Shown here: positions 36,709 to 48,100 of the stretch, in pieces
Layout: each line of letters begins with the position of its first letter
How positions within the stretch are numbered: the stretch's first letter is position 1
Origin: Isoetes taiwanensis
Taxonomy: Eukaryota; Streptophyta; Lycopodiopsida; Isoetales; Isoetaceae
Direction of reading: 5' to 3'
Length of the DNA: 64,000 bases
Assembly: GCA_021234155.1 (NCBI GenBank)
Contig: JAJEKV010000058.1
Coordinates: 1,357,060-1,421,059 of the forward strand
The notes under the pieces: model-generated
Database searches by the model: none
What the model was told of the DNA's origin: nothing
Seen by the model: the letters and a program-made list of their open reading frames with translations, nothing else
Made by a program: the position numbers and the translations under genes

Positions 36709-37492
36709 CAAGGATAGGTTCAATACTCCGTATGTTTTATACGCAATACGTATTACTCGTATGATACGGCACAAATTTGCCGTATAATATGTAAAAAATA
36801 TGGCAAAAAACAATTCCGACATTGGAAGATTTTCGCTCGTTAAAAAGCAATAAAATAACAGATATCTTGAAAAAAAACTTCGTGTAATGCGCGAAAGTTT
36901 TTTTTTTGCGTCGCATAAAACAATATAAAGTCGTCTGTTGAATTTGTTTTCCGCGTACAAATTTGAAATTTGAATTTCACGTATGTGAAACCTTCTAAAC
37001 CGCGTACACGAAAGTTTTTTTTGCATATGCGAAACGGTAAAGAGGGCATACGCAAAAAGAAAGAAAAAAACTTTTTTTTTTCGCGTACAAATTTGAAATT
37101 TGAATTTCCGTACGTGAAACCTTCTAAACTGCACGTATGTGTACAATGCACGTATGTGAATCTTTTTTTCCCTTTTTTTTCGCGTACAAATTTGAAATTT
37201 GAATTTCGCGTAGGCGAAACCTTTTAAACCGCGTACGCGAAAGTTTTTTCGCATATGCAAAACAGTATAAAGCGGCGTCGCAGACGACTCCCCCCCCGGT
37301 ATGCGTGCGTTATATTGTTTCACGTATGTGAAAACACTTCCGTGTACGCAATATAGAAGGTTTTGCGTATGCGAATTTTTTTTTTCGGCCAGCGAGAGAA
37401 AAATATGTGAAATATGTTTTAAACAATAAAATACGTATTTTTGACTTTATATGTCGAAAGTTTTAGTTTCATATGTACGGAACCTATCCCTG
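36709..37492. mobile_element. Non-autonomous hAT element (784 bp) with 8-bp TSD
   Basis: The ends are CAAGGATAGGTTC and, on the other strand, CAGGGATAGGTTC, which is the CARRG style of hAT inverted repeats. An exact 8-bp duplication ACTCCATG flanks it (36701-36708 and 37493-37500), the hAT hallmark. Inside, CGCGTACAAATTTGAAATTT recurs three times (about 36951, 37081 and 37180), and GCGTACGCGAAA / CGTATGTGAAAC palindromic words recur as subterminal-type repeats. No transposase is encoded, so mobility would need a transposase supplied elsewhere. The long minus-strand frame over it is a by-product of these repeats. Confidence 0.92.
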
Positions 37493-37750
37493 ACTCCATG
37501 ATTGAATTTGTAACCATGCCAATGTGCTCCTTATGCTTTTAAGGAAATGGATAATAGTAGTATTGATATGAAAGTTTTTCTACCCAATAAAATCCAGTTG
37601 TGATAACAAACATGTCTTAATAAACGACCCAGCATTTATTATTTTGAGCTTCTCGGCGAGTGTGTCTTTAGGGGTTTTTTTGATCAATTAGACTGCTTAC
37701 TGATATTCTTAATGCGCTTGACATAATGCTTTGTTTGTGTTTTATGTATA

Positions 37751-37895
37751 GCTACCGGAACTTGGTTCCCGTTCCCAACCCTGTTCCCAAGGGTCGAGAG
37801 TTCTGGGAACTCCTACCAGAGTTCTCATTACAAGTGCTATCGAGAACTACGTTCCAGACGAAATTCCCATAAGTGGAACTTAAATTCCCAGTAGC
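37751..37895. repeat. Possible 145-bp foldback/MITE
   Basis: The start GCTACCGGAACTTGG and the reversed end GCTACTGGGAATTTAAG form an imperfect inverted repeat, with GGAACT/AGTTCC words throughout. No convincing target duplication was found. Confidence 0.4.
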
Positions 37896-38848
37896 AAATT
37901 TATTTTGGCATTAAAAATTATAAAAGAATTAAAAAAAAACATCTCAAATATTATAAAAAATCGTTATATTTCTTCCCCTTTTTGGCCTACTATGTTTAGG
38001 GCGGTCAGCTCTGCTGAAAATCGATGTCAGATGATCTGCTAATCATCTCTGTGTGGAGCTTTTGCATTCTGCCATTGACTTCTGCAGCAGTGGAGGAGCC
38101 CATTATCGAAGTATGAAACCTATATTCTCAAAGATCTTGTTGAGTCCTCCAGCAATACTAGTCTTATAATTCAGTATCAGACTCAGTCTCTTTTTAATAT
38201 CATATTCTTGAATTTCATCCGTAAGTTTATGTCCCACATGCTCGCTTCTACCCCACATTCTCGAATTCTTTTATTGAAAGAAAGGATATTGATCCATCCT
38301 TTCCCTGCGGGAGCAGTGCCCTTTGTCTGCTATCTGGCTGGAGACTGGACCCTACCCTACCCTCCGCCATCAGAATTACTAAGAGGAGAACAACAAGCAA
38401 GGCATAAATTTGTAAGTCTCGAAGCTTTTGATGTAAATTAGATAGGCATTTGACAATTTGTTGTTTGACGAATTTCACGAGATACCATTAGAGTTTTTTT
38501 GAGGTCAAATAAGGGCCTTGTAAGAGTATATTGGGGGGGGCTGCCACGTAGGATCCCGAACCTACCTTTCCCCCCTCCATACCTAACTTTCACTCTCCCC
38601 TAACCTAACTTCCCCCCCTCCGAACCTAACCTCGTACTTAACTTTGCAATCATTATTTCCTAACGACCATAAAATTTAATGATTACATCTAAGATTTTCC
38701 TTTTCCCACTATCGAGCTTCAGCCATCGAGCTTCAGCGCCATCGAGCTTACCATCGCGCCATCGAGCGCCAATGACCTTGCCATCGCGCCCAAGCATTAT
38801 TTGAATTCGAATTATGGCAGATTCTTGCCAGCAAATTTCGCTCTGTTT

Positions 38849-38922
38849 GTTGGCAAGAATCTTCCTAATTCTAAGCTCCGCTCCTGTTGGCAAGAATCTT
38901 CCTAATTCTAAGCTCCGCTCCG
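38849..38922. repeat. 37-bp tandem duplication
   Basis: TTGGCAAGAATCTTCCTAAT through AAGCTCCGCTCC occurs twice, nearly exact, directly upstream of the small three-exon gene. Confidence 0.9.
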
Positions 38923-38945
38923 GTTCTCGGTCTTTTGCAACGTCA

Positions 38946-39498
38946 ATGGCAAAGGTATTTGGTTTCCAATTTGTCATTGCATTCCTTTGAGTGTTCTTGG
39001 TTCTAATACTTCTATTTCAGAATCAAACTAATTCCGAAGGTCAATTTAGAGTGCAATTGCCAAAAGGATGCCTGCCTTACAGGAATAAGTTCACTTGGAA
39101 GCAACCAATAGATGAAACTTCCACTCTGCATCCGGTCTTATTGAATTTGCTTGTAAGGGACAGCAAGGGTTACTAGGTTACTATAATAATTTGGTTAATG
39201 TAATACTGATCCACATTTGCGTGCTATGTATAACCACTTGTATGGATTCAATTGCAAAGTTTTATCAGATGTTAATCAGCTTTAACAGGCGAACTACTTG
39301 TTGTCTCAACAATGCTGCAAGCTCAATGAATTGGAGGTAGAAAATAAAAAATTGGTGATGGAGATGAAATTACTGCAGCAAGGAATGAAGGGGGTTGCAC
39401 AAGAAAATGATTCCCTCCACAAGCGTGTCAAACGAATGAAAACAACTCCACTGGGGTTCAGGGAAAGGGCAAGACAGTTTCTCCCAACCCCCAAGTAG
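38946..39498 (+). CDS. Predicted three-exon gene, 116-aa coiled-coil protein
   Basis: Proposed exons are 38946-38954 (MAK), 39021-39152 and 39289-39498. The introns are GT-AG with good 3' sites (CTATTTCAG and CTTTAACAG), and all junctions fall in phase 0. Exon 2 encodes a basic segment (GQFRVQLPKGCLPYRNKF). Exon 3 encodes a long heptad-rich helix (LNELEVENKKLVMEMKLLQQ), probably a coiled coil for dimerisation, and ends in a basic tail (RERARQFLPTPK). I do not recognise the family. The last 41 bases overlap, in antisense, the end of a broken minus-strand gene (39458-40140). It could be the 3' part of a longer gene or an ORF of a mobile element. Confidence 0.45.
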
Positions 39499-40140
39499 AC
39501 AGTTTCTTCTCAGAGACCTCCTCTTCCAATACCTCCTCATTCTCCTCGTTTTCCAGTAGGAGCTTCTTTTCTGCAGGATCTATTTGCTCCTCTACTGGTG
39601 AGGCAGGACATTCTATCTGCGCGACCTCCACACTTGAAGAAGAACCGGCATCTTGGTTTGACTTATTGTAAATCATGTATGTGTTGAACATAATATCTAC
39701 ACTGTAAAAACTTTCTTTGCCTTTTTTCCTGCACAATTCTGTAGGTAGTCTCCTCAAAAACCTCCTAATTCGGTCTTGATCAGCCTTCAGAAATATCTTA
39801 ATTAAAGCTTGTATGCTCAGTAAAGGCAAATTAGTCACATAACATGGTTTCAGGTCAGGTCCAACTCTAGCCATGAAGCTATGAAGAATGCCCCCATATG
39901 CATTGTTAGACCTGTTACACTCTACCATAACGTCTACTGTCAGGCAAAAATTATTGTATACAGTAGTTGCATCAACTAGCTCCTCAAACTCTTCTGGATG
40001 CTTCTGACGAAAATTCTATTCTTTCTCTACTATATTATCATACCATGTGCTAAACAACTCCCATGCCTTATCTGATTTACTCTTTACCATTCTCGTTGAG
40101 CAACACCTTGATTTGTGATAGTTTGAAGGTGAGTGCCTTA
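39458..40140 (-). pseudogene. Broken minus-strand gene, unknown protein
   Basis: The 156-aa frame at 39458-39928 continues upstream past one TAG (about 40023) and one frameshift (about 40090) into further coding-like sequence. It starts VTLAYQAATKAL and includes SKSDKAWELFSTWYDNIVEK and HPEEFEELVDATTVYNNF. Downstream parts read GPDLKPCYVTNLPLLSIQAL and DQDRIRRFLRRLPTELCRKK. The C-terminus is very acidic (ENEENEEVLEEEVSEKK). The fold looks helical. I do not recognise it. A mobile-element accessory protein or a lineage-specific gene are both possible. It is broken twice, so it is probably inactive. Confidence 0.5.
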
Positions 40141-40163
40141 GTAGCAGCTTGATATGCAAGAGT

Positions 40164-40372
40164 GACTAACACCGTAGCTACGGTGCGAAAATAACGTTTC
40201 CATATTTTATGTTATACACAATTTCGCACCGTGGCTACGGTGCGAAAATAACACTTCCATATTTTATGTTATACACATTTACGCACCGTGGCTACAGTGC
40301 GAAATGCATGTATCCGTCGGGCTGTGGACATGGCAAATTCGCACTGTAACTACGCCCTAAAAAAAAAAAAAA
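40164..40372. repeat. Palindrome array, left (57-bp period)
   Basis: Palindromes are centred near 40177, 40234, 40291 and 40349. They are CACCGTAGCTACGGTG (perfect), CGCACCGTGGCTACGGTGCG, CGCACCGTGGCTACAGTGCG and a worn CGCACTGTAACTACG. Spacing is 57, 57 and 58 bp. The first two spacers are copies of an AT-rich sequence (TTCCATATTTTATGTTATAC); the third differs (ATGCATGTATCCGTCGG). A poly(A) run follows. Confidence 0.9.
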
Positions 40373-40888
40373 CTATCTAGGGTTATAGCGGTTATAGGGT
40401 TATAGCGGACCCCTACTGTAACAAGTAGGGGTTCCCAACCTATATGTTACAGTAATATAATATCTTAAAGAACTAAAAAAGATCAGGGGTCTAAAATAAT
40501 CCTACGGATGGAGGTAGGGTTTTTTTTATGTTTGTACTCATGTAGCTATAATAAGCTACAACCTAAAGGCTTTCTTCCTAAGTTTATCATAAATAAAACT
40601 TAAACATGAAGGCAGAAACCATGTAAAGGAGACTTCGACCTTTTAATTAAGGAAATTTGTTGCATGCTAGAGATAGTCTAAATATCTATCTAGTGGCTTC
40701 TAATAGGATGGGAAAAACCATTAAATGTAATAGAATATCTTTCACTAAGAAAATCTTTGACCCTAAAGAAAATATTTCGAGCAGTCCGAATTTTCTGGGC
40801 AGAAGATTTTTCGAGCAGTCCGCCACTGGCATGCAGCAAACCATTAAGGGCGGATACCTTGCCGAGAAAGCCATCCCCATAAGGTTAT
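40373..40888. other. Non-coding between palindrome array and exon
   Basis: No gene is supported. A 6-bp word (GGTTATAGCG) is repeated at 40381-40410. ORFs on the two strands around 40657-41003 overlap and neither has a motif. Confidence 0.4.
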
Positions 40889-41191
40889 ATGGGATTTGAT
40901 TACAATGGCATATCCGGAAGTAGTAGTTCTGAGGGAGAAGAAGCGCCTCCGGAATTGTTGTGGTGCCAAAACGCTGTAAACTTTGAAGCTTTGCATATGG
41001 CACAGAGGGGTGGAGGAAGAGGATATGATCCTAAACGAAGCTATGGTGATGGAAATCGGGGTTATGCCACAAAAAGAGGTGGTTACAATAGAAGGCCTGC
41101 TGGTTTTCATAAGGACAACACAAATCTGGAGCACTACGTCCCAGAAACACAATACAATGATGATGGAGGTTCAGAAGATGAAGATGTTCAG
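40889..41191 (+). CDS. Gly/Arg-rich exon, unknown gene
   Basis: The exon starts MGFDYNGISGSSSSEGEE, has an RGG-like centre (QRGGGRGYDPKRSYGDGNRG, TKRGGYNRRPAGF) and an acidic end (NDDGGSEDEDVQ) at a plausible CAG|GTATGG donor after 41191. Such composition is common in RNA-binding or phase-separating proteins, but no folded domain is seen. A related, stop-containing copy lies at 35860-36125 with the donor in the same place. The next exon was not found. It lies between the two palindrome arrays. Confidence 0.45.
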
Positions 41192-42825
41192 GTATGGTTT
41201 GAGCTTCCTAAAATAAAAAAATCCCTGCCATACGAAAGGGGGTAATAGAAGAAAAAGTTCAAGAAAAGAAAACCATTCATGGTTGTATGGTAGTGCAGAT
41301 TATAACAGGGATAGTATGAACTGTTGAAGGGATGGAAACAGGGGTATTTCCTTCTCATAAAGTTGTACATGCATGTTTTCTTTAGACTAATACATGTTTT
41401 TCCTAAAGAAAACTATTGATGCTGGCATCATAAAACAGAAATACAGAGTTGTGTTTATACAAAGTTTAGCCTTCTTGTTTGTATCTTTGTTTTCTTAGTA
41501 AGCTTTAACTCATCAAGAGCAAAAAGGTACAATGGGTAAAGGGCGAAGAGCCTAGAAATACCCAATGTACCTTTTGGCCCTTGTATAGTTACCAAGATTA
41601 TTGCTAATTTATACATGATTGGCTGCAGGTACGTGGTATTTCTAGTCTCATTGTGCTGTTTTTGCTGTTATGGTTGGTTCCAGCTCAAAGGACTACAAGG
41701 ATCTTGCAAATGGCTAAGGGAAGATTTTACAGCTTCAGGCTTACATCTACTTAATATCTAGATTATAGAACTCTAAGTTCAGTTGGTTTTAAAGGCAGGA
41801 TCTAGAGGTTTTCTAATACAAAAGACATGACCTTAGATCTGTATGATGTTGTAACTAAATATGGCAGTTAACAATGAATGGCAGAAAAAATAGAAAGCAT
41901 AAAAGATGGATGCTGGTATGTATCACTAAAGTAAGATGCTGGTATATATTACTACAATATCCAGCTTTATCTGCATTATGGACGAAAATGTGATCTTATG
42001 TTTCAGATTTTGGCATTAAATACATGAAACAAGTTTTGGAGATCATACTAGCTTGGTAAATGTTCGATGTTTATGGAATGCTAAGATGTAAAAACAGATT
42101 TGGTACCCATTTCTAAATATAGTCTAAAGAAGGTATTTAAATCTGGCTAACAATAGGCTGATGCAGAATCACAAACTTAAGTCTGCTAGACATATCCCAG
42201 ACTAGGTAAAATCCACAACTTGTGAAAAAGGAAAACTCAGATATAAGGCAATATGACCACACGAAAGTGTCCTTTTCCATAGTAAAAGTGCCAGTTCAGC
42301 ATAAAAATATAAAATGGTGGCTTAAAAAATAAAGAGACAGATGGGGAAAACTGCCATGTGCATAATCTTTCACTGACTTATAGATTTGATAAATTCATGC
42401 ATCTGCATGAAAACATGCATAAAGAGAAATGCATGCAAAATTTGAAACTGGAAGATAAGGGAAAGTTTATCTACATTACATAAAGTTTAGTCTACATAAG
42501 AAAATAATTGTAAAGTACCTTGAATATAGATCAAGTATTCGGATGCAAAGGTATATTTGACCTTTATTGTAAGTCATGTGACTTTGAGACCTTGATATGA
42601 TATAATATCTTTCGACCACTGTTAAAATAGGCAGATGCAAAGGGCTAATTGAACAATATTGTAAAGATAATTATTAAAGTCATGTGGCTTGTAGACCTCA
42701 GTGGGATGTACTGTCTTTAGATTGCTCGACTAAAGTACAGAATGATAAGGCTACTGATGGATTGACTAATGTAGCTTGAACTGCTAGTAGGGTTGTTGCC
42801 TATACTAGTTGTCTCCGGTTTTTTT
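41192..42825. other. AT-rich, no gene recognised
   Basis: No ORF of interest. A short direct repeat (GATGCTGGTAT near 41909 and 41937) is the only pattern seen. If the exon at 40889-41191 is real, part of this may be intron. Confidence 0.45.
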
Positions 42826-43310
42826 TTTTTAGGCGTGAGTTACGGTCTTGAAATGCATGTATCCGTCGGCCGCGGACATAGCAAATTCGCGACCGTAACT
42901 ACGCATACAAATTTTTTTTTTTTTTTTAGTAGTTACTTTGTCTTGAAATGCATGTATCCGTCGGTGTGGACATGGCAAATTCGCGACCGTAACTTTTTAA
43001 TTTTTTTTTTTTTTTTTTTTGGCGTAGTTCACGGTCTTGAAATGCATGTATCCGCTATCGTGGACATGGCAAATTCGCACCGTAGCCACGCCCTAGTGGG
43101 TTTCCATGCTGGCATCGGGGTTGGGCCCTTAAGTGATCCCATCAAACCTCTAATGAATTTCGCATGACCGTAGCTACTTCGTCTCGAAAACAACACTTCC
43201 ATATTTTATGTTATACATAATTTAACTGCACCTACTCGGTCGCGAAAAACAATACTTCCTTATTTTATGATATTCATATTTTTAAGCATCGTAGCTACTT
43301 TAATTTTTAT
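42826..43310. repeat. Palindrome array, right
   Basis: Three units share the spacer ATGCATGTATCCG...GGACATGGCAAATTCG (about 42852, 42948 and 43040), each bounded by CGTAGTTACGGT/ACCGTAACTACG arms and separated by T-runs. Two units then follow with the AT-rich spacer TTCCATATTTTATGTTATAC (43195 and about 43253) and worn CCGTAGCTAC cores. It has both spacer types of the left array, in the same orientation, 2.45 kb away. Confidence 0.88.
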
Positions 43311-45132
43311 GTTACACTGAAAGCAAACCTTTCCAATCAATATATAATAGATCTCCAATTAATCGTCACTTATATTTATATTACATAGATTCATATACAG
43401 ATGCAATATCTGAACCGAACCATGTCTTGACTTATCCCGCATTCAAGGGATTTCACTCCATCATGAAGTCGAGCACTCAACCTTCAAGAAATAGACTATC
43501 TAAAAACTATCCACCGATTTGTCGGGCTAATAAACATCTTGAATAAGGCAATGAACAAATCAATTCCTAAATTTGTCTTCACATGCCCGCAAACCTCCCT
43601 TCTCCTTCAATGCCGTAAACATTTCCTGTGACAAGTTACTCCGTGCTAGTAAGGCGAAGTGGCATCAAGAGGCTTGCGGTATAGCTCGATGAGCCGGGCA
43701 ATGGAAGCTCAATAAGCTTGGATCTTCATGGAGAATATTCATACCTCGAACCATATACCCCTTTTCGTGAGCTGCCTTTGGTATGCTACCTTGAACAACA
43801 AGGATCCCATATCTTGGTGAAAGCAATGGAATACACTCTTGTGAAGAGACTGCGTGTTCTACACATCGGATATACACAAACCCGAGAGAATAGGAATGAA
43901 CCGGATAAATGGCCGAACTAATCTAGATATGGATTGCATAGAAGTACATACTTACAATTTGCTTCTAACCGTGGGAAAGTTCTTCGCTTGCTTTTTTTTT
44001 TTTTGCCATATTTGTTGGAGTGTATACATGACTCAATTGTACAAATATCTCTTTGCCTGATCGAAAACCGACCACTAAAGCCTTCCAATGTGTAGAAACA
44101 TCACTTCTCCTACATCTTTTGACTCGCTATTCACCTCGCATTCCAGGTTGGAGTGTAACAAAGCTCCCTTCGACACCACCTAAGCTTTCAAAGTCATTTC
44201 CGATTGTGATAGAGCTTATAGGAAAGGCTCGGTGATTTTTACCTTGATCGAAGCTTTTTGTGGTCGAAACTCACTTTGGCGCAAGTCGGCTATTCCCCGG
44301 AGCAAATCGAAGTTCCCTTGGCGGGCAATCGATCTTCAGCGCAAACTTTGTTGAAGAAAATATACCGAAAGGAATTGAGGGCGGAGCTAACGGTCATAAT
44401 TGCTACGTGTGTAATCGACACCCGGCTAGAGGCACGCGGATATTCACCGGGGCTACGTCAGCGGTTATTTGAATGCGAAACCAAGGCTCGGTAAAAAACT
44501 CAGCCTGGCTTCGGCTCCCCCATTGGCCGCGAGCTTTTTGACGTGGCATCGAGTAAGGGCCCTTAATTGACCTCAAAAAAACTCTAATGCCCTTGAGTTT
44601 AAATAAATTACTGAGATGCCCTTGGTCAACGTATATCCCTCTGTACAATTTTAAGTTTCACCTAATGCCCTCTAGTCTTTCATATTTCTGGAATACCCTT
44701 TTGTAACAGATATTTATGGGGTCTTTTTAGCAAAGATGTTTATTTCTATTCTCAGTACCTTAAAGGAATGCAAGATACCAAATTAATTTCTGCTCTATTG
44801 ATTTACTCTCAGCCCATCGATTTCCTTTAGTGATTTACATTGATCCTCTTGTCGAAAGTAATAATTCAATCTAATTTTCAATAACAACTTATTATAGCCA
44901 AATAAAATCAAGGAAGAGGATTTGCAGGAGTTAAGAAATAGTGAAGGATGCAAGGGTAGAGATCATAGTTAAGGGTATTTGGCAAATTTTGAAGCATTTG
45001 AAATTTGAAGGTAATCTCATGTTCTAGTTCTCAAGGGCATTTTGGAAATTAAAAGAAAACTTAAGGCCATTTGGGAAATTAACATGAATCTTAAGGGCAT
45101 TTGAATAATTTTAAAAGATACAAAATACTTTG
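43311..45132. other. No gene; field of ATGCCCTT words in both orientations
   Basis: ORFs at 43665-44500 overlap on both strands with no motif. At 44560-44700 the words AATGCCCTT/AGATGCCCTTGG recur every 35-55 nt. At 44960-45110 their complement (AAGGGCATTT) recurs in the same way, which makes a loose inverted pair. The words resemble the arm units of the foldback at 12733-12906. Confidence 0.5.
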
Positions 45133-48100
45133 TGTTTTTTTTTTTTTTTTTTAAGGACAAAAGCCAAAAAGTTTATGAATCAGATAAAAAATATAAAATT
45201 TACATGTCTCATCTAACTGTGTAAGCACAAAAAGATGCCACAGGAGCAGGAGCCTGGAGCACAATGTACTTACTCTAAAATAGGAGACTAACGATAAGAA
45301 TCAATTCGAAGATATTGAATCCAGATGCGTTCCATCATTTCTACTTCAAGGGAGGAACAATCGTAGGCTGTCAATATCTTTTTCTGGGCCACCGTAATAA
45401 CACGCATGCAGATGAATTAATGCCCTGAACGATGTGGTGTCTGCGATGCTCCCATATTGACCATAGGAGCCAACCGGAACCAAGATGGAATGCCCTTTGT
45501 TTAGCTGGAGGCCATGCATTGGGTAGGACGCAAAGAGGATGCATCGGCAGCCCAGTATATTGTTAAACAAACCTTGTAGCCAGGACCACGCTGGTTGAAC
45601 CTCAGAATAATCAAAGAGACAATGCTCAAGAGTCTCAACGTCTGAAAGACAGAACGGGCATACTGCAGATATGCGAGGACATAGCGATGTCGGAAGGCAT
45701 TAACCCCCAGGCACCTGTAGATAACCTGTCACCATAGTACAGAGACTTTAGGGTGGAGCAACCTATCCCAAAACCATCGCCATGTATGACACAAAGTGGG
45801 TTGTGGAACTTATAGGTGCCACCCATCTGGCAACTGGAGGGGCTGTGGTGCTAAAAGAAGGTGATATACTGATCTGACAAAGTGCCTGCCTTTGTGAATA
45901 TTTTCATGACAGTCACATGACACCCTTTCAGCAACACCAACTTGCACTATAAGAGGCAAATTTTCTGCGACCTTCTCCCATAGAGATACATCCCAACGAG
46001 AGAGTAGGAACTTTGCCTGAAATTCAGACCAAGACAGCTGTAGGCGACCCGCTTCATACCATGCTTGAATAGAGACAACACCTACAAGAACCCATCATCT
46101 CTGTGTAATGGGATGAACTGATGCTACCAATGGAGGTGCTGAGGGGACTGGAGGCAGTGGTACCCACCACCGTGGAGTCTCCAATAGGGCGTGGATAGAG
46201 GGGCATGGCCAGAAAAGATGTTTTGACCGCCTCCCATGCTGTCAATAAGCCACACAAAAAATGGAGAAGCACTTTGAGAAGGCTGCAGAGTCTGAAATAA
46301 AGCCCAAGGTAGGACTGGTTTGACAGCTTTCTTGCCTAGAGGGATACAGTAACCAAGAGCTTGTCTAAGAAGGCGTAAACGAGGAGAGTCATCCTCACCA
46401 TTCAGGAGTCTCCAAATGAACTTTGAAATAAGAATTTTGCTCTGCAGTAAGAAGTCCATCATATGCAGACCACCTGCCCATTTTGGGAGGATGCACTTTG
46501 ACCAAGCCATCTTAATCACAACATCTTCCTCAGTAGCCGCCCATATAAGGTTCCGAACTATTGGAATGACCTCACGCACTTTGATCTGTGGGGCTAGCAG
46601 TAAGGATGCCATATAAACATGGGTACTACTAAGGACAGACTTGGCCACTGCAATGCGACCCGCAAGAGACAGTTTTGCAGTGGACCACCAGAACAAGTGC
46701 TTTTCCAAACCCTTAGTGATCTCCTCCCATGCAGGTCCCATAGCAACGTGGATGCCAACTGGAATCCCCAACAACTTGATGGTCTGTCCATGTGCAAGTA
46801 ATTTCAATGGATAATCATGAATATACGGGGAGCTGGAGTATCCAATGTTCATAAAGCTGTATACTTCTGCCACCCCACAAGGACACCGGAAGCCAGTCAA
46901 AAAGTGTATAAGAGCATTTTGGCAGCTGCAAGATTCTCAGCATTAGTGCCTAGGAAGAGGAATGTATCATCTGCATATTGATTGCAAACCTCTTGTGTGC
47001 CATTTTCTATTGCAAGACCATGGAAAAGTCCCTCTGTGGTTGCAACGGTGAATAACTGCGACAAAGCCTCTGCAACAATTGTGAAAAGTGATGGTGTTAA
47101 AGGGCATCCCTGGTGAATACAATGACTGAGTGGGACAACTCACCATAGAACAAAGTAGTCGCCCGAGCAAAGACATGCAGCTTCATAATATCTGATGTAA
47201 ATTGTTCCCAAATCCCAGTCTTAGCATACATCGACGTATGAATTCCCAGCTGACACTGTCATAAGCCTTTGCAAAATCAAGCTTAAGGTATACAACTGAA
47301 AGGTTTTCCTTATATGCCCAATAAATTCCCTCATAAGCAATAACAATATTGTTCAGAATGCATCATTTTGGAAGAAAACCTGACTGGGTTGTTGAGATGG
47401 ACTCTGCCAAGATGTCCTTTACCCGCTCTGCAAAAGCCTTGGCGAAGATCTCATATACGGTTGACAATAAGGTGATAGGCCGCTAGTCTGAAATAGTCTG
47501 AGGATCCTTGACCTTGGGGATGAGTGAGATGGCACCTATGTTTAGAATTTTATCCAAAGCAGTGGAGCGTCAAAAGTCACAGAAAGCATCATACACATCT
47601 GGCTCTAGCCATTTCCAATATTCCTGGAAGAACTCAATTGGCAAACCATCCAAACCTGGGCATTTGCCTCTTTTCAGTTCAAAAACTACCGAACCTAAAT
47701 TATCAGATGTCATACCCGTCCCTATTGACTCGCGCTGCTCATCAGAGATGATGGGGGAAATCCTAGAGAAAATAGCATCTCGTATTTCTGATTGAAAGGG
47801 AAGATGTTTCTCAGCGAAAAAAGTCTGGAAGTGATTATGCAGATGTTGCTTGAGTTCAGTTGGCTCTGTTAGCACCGAACCATCTGGCAAAAGCAATGAC
47901 GACATGGTTGACATCATGCGACGCCTCTTAGCGGCACGAAAAAAGAGCCTATATAATGGTCTCTATCACGAAATCACTGCAGACCTGCCTTCATCTTTGC
48001 CTGCTGAATTTGCTCCTCCTCCAATGCTTGGATCTGTGCCAAAATGTCACGATCATTAACACCTAGAAGACGTCCCTGTCGAGAATGGAGCAGGTCTTAA

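Larger units (their letters stand above)
37501..38945. other. Non-coding with small repeats
   Basis: It contains a possible 145-bp foldback (37751-37895), a C-rich CTAACCT stretch (38565-38640), CCATCGAGC words (38705-38790) and a 37-bp tandem duplication (38849-38922). The CTAACCT words are not a telomere array because they are irregular and interrupted. Confidence 0.45.

Noticed and set aside
36655-37323. 222-codon minus-strand ORF
   Set aside because: It is made of the CGCGTA/AAATTTGAAATT repeats of the hAT element; the FKFQICTRKK-like repeats in the translation follow the DNA repeats.
38565-38640. CTAACCT-rich stretch as an interstitial telomere
   Set aside because: The words are irregular, interrupted by C-runs and do not form TTTAGGG tandem arrays.
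40164-40372. CRISPR-like look (20-bp palindromes, 37-bp spacers)
   Set aside because: The setting is eukaryotic, spacers are copies of each other, only four units exist and there are no cas genes.
42793-43167. 124-codon plus-strand ORF
   Set aside because: It repeats GLEMHVS and Phe runs because it translates the palindrome array and its T-runs.
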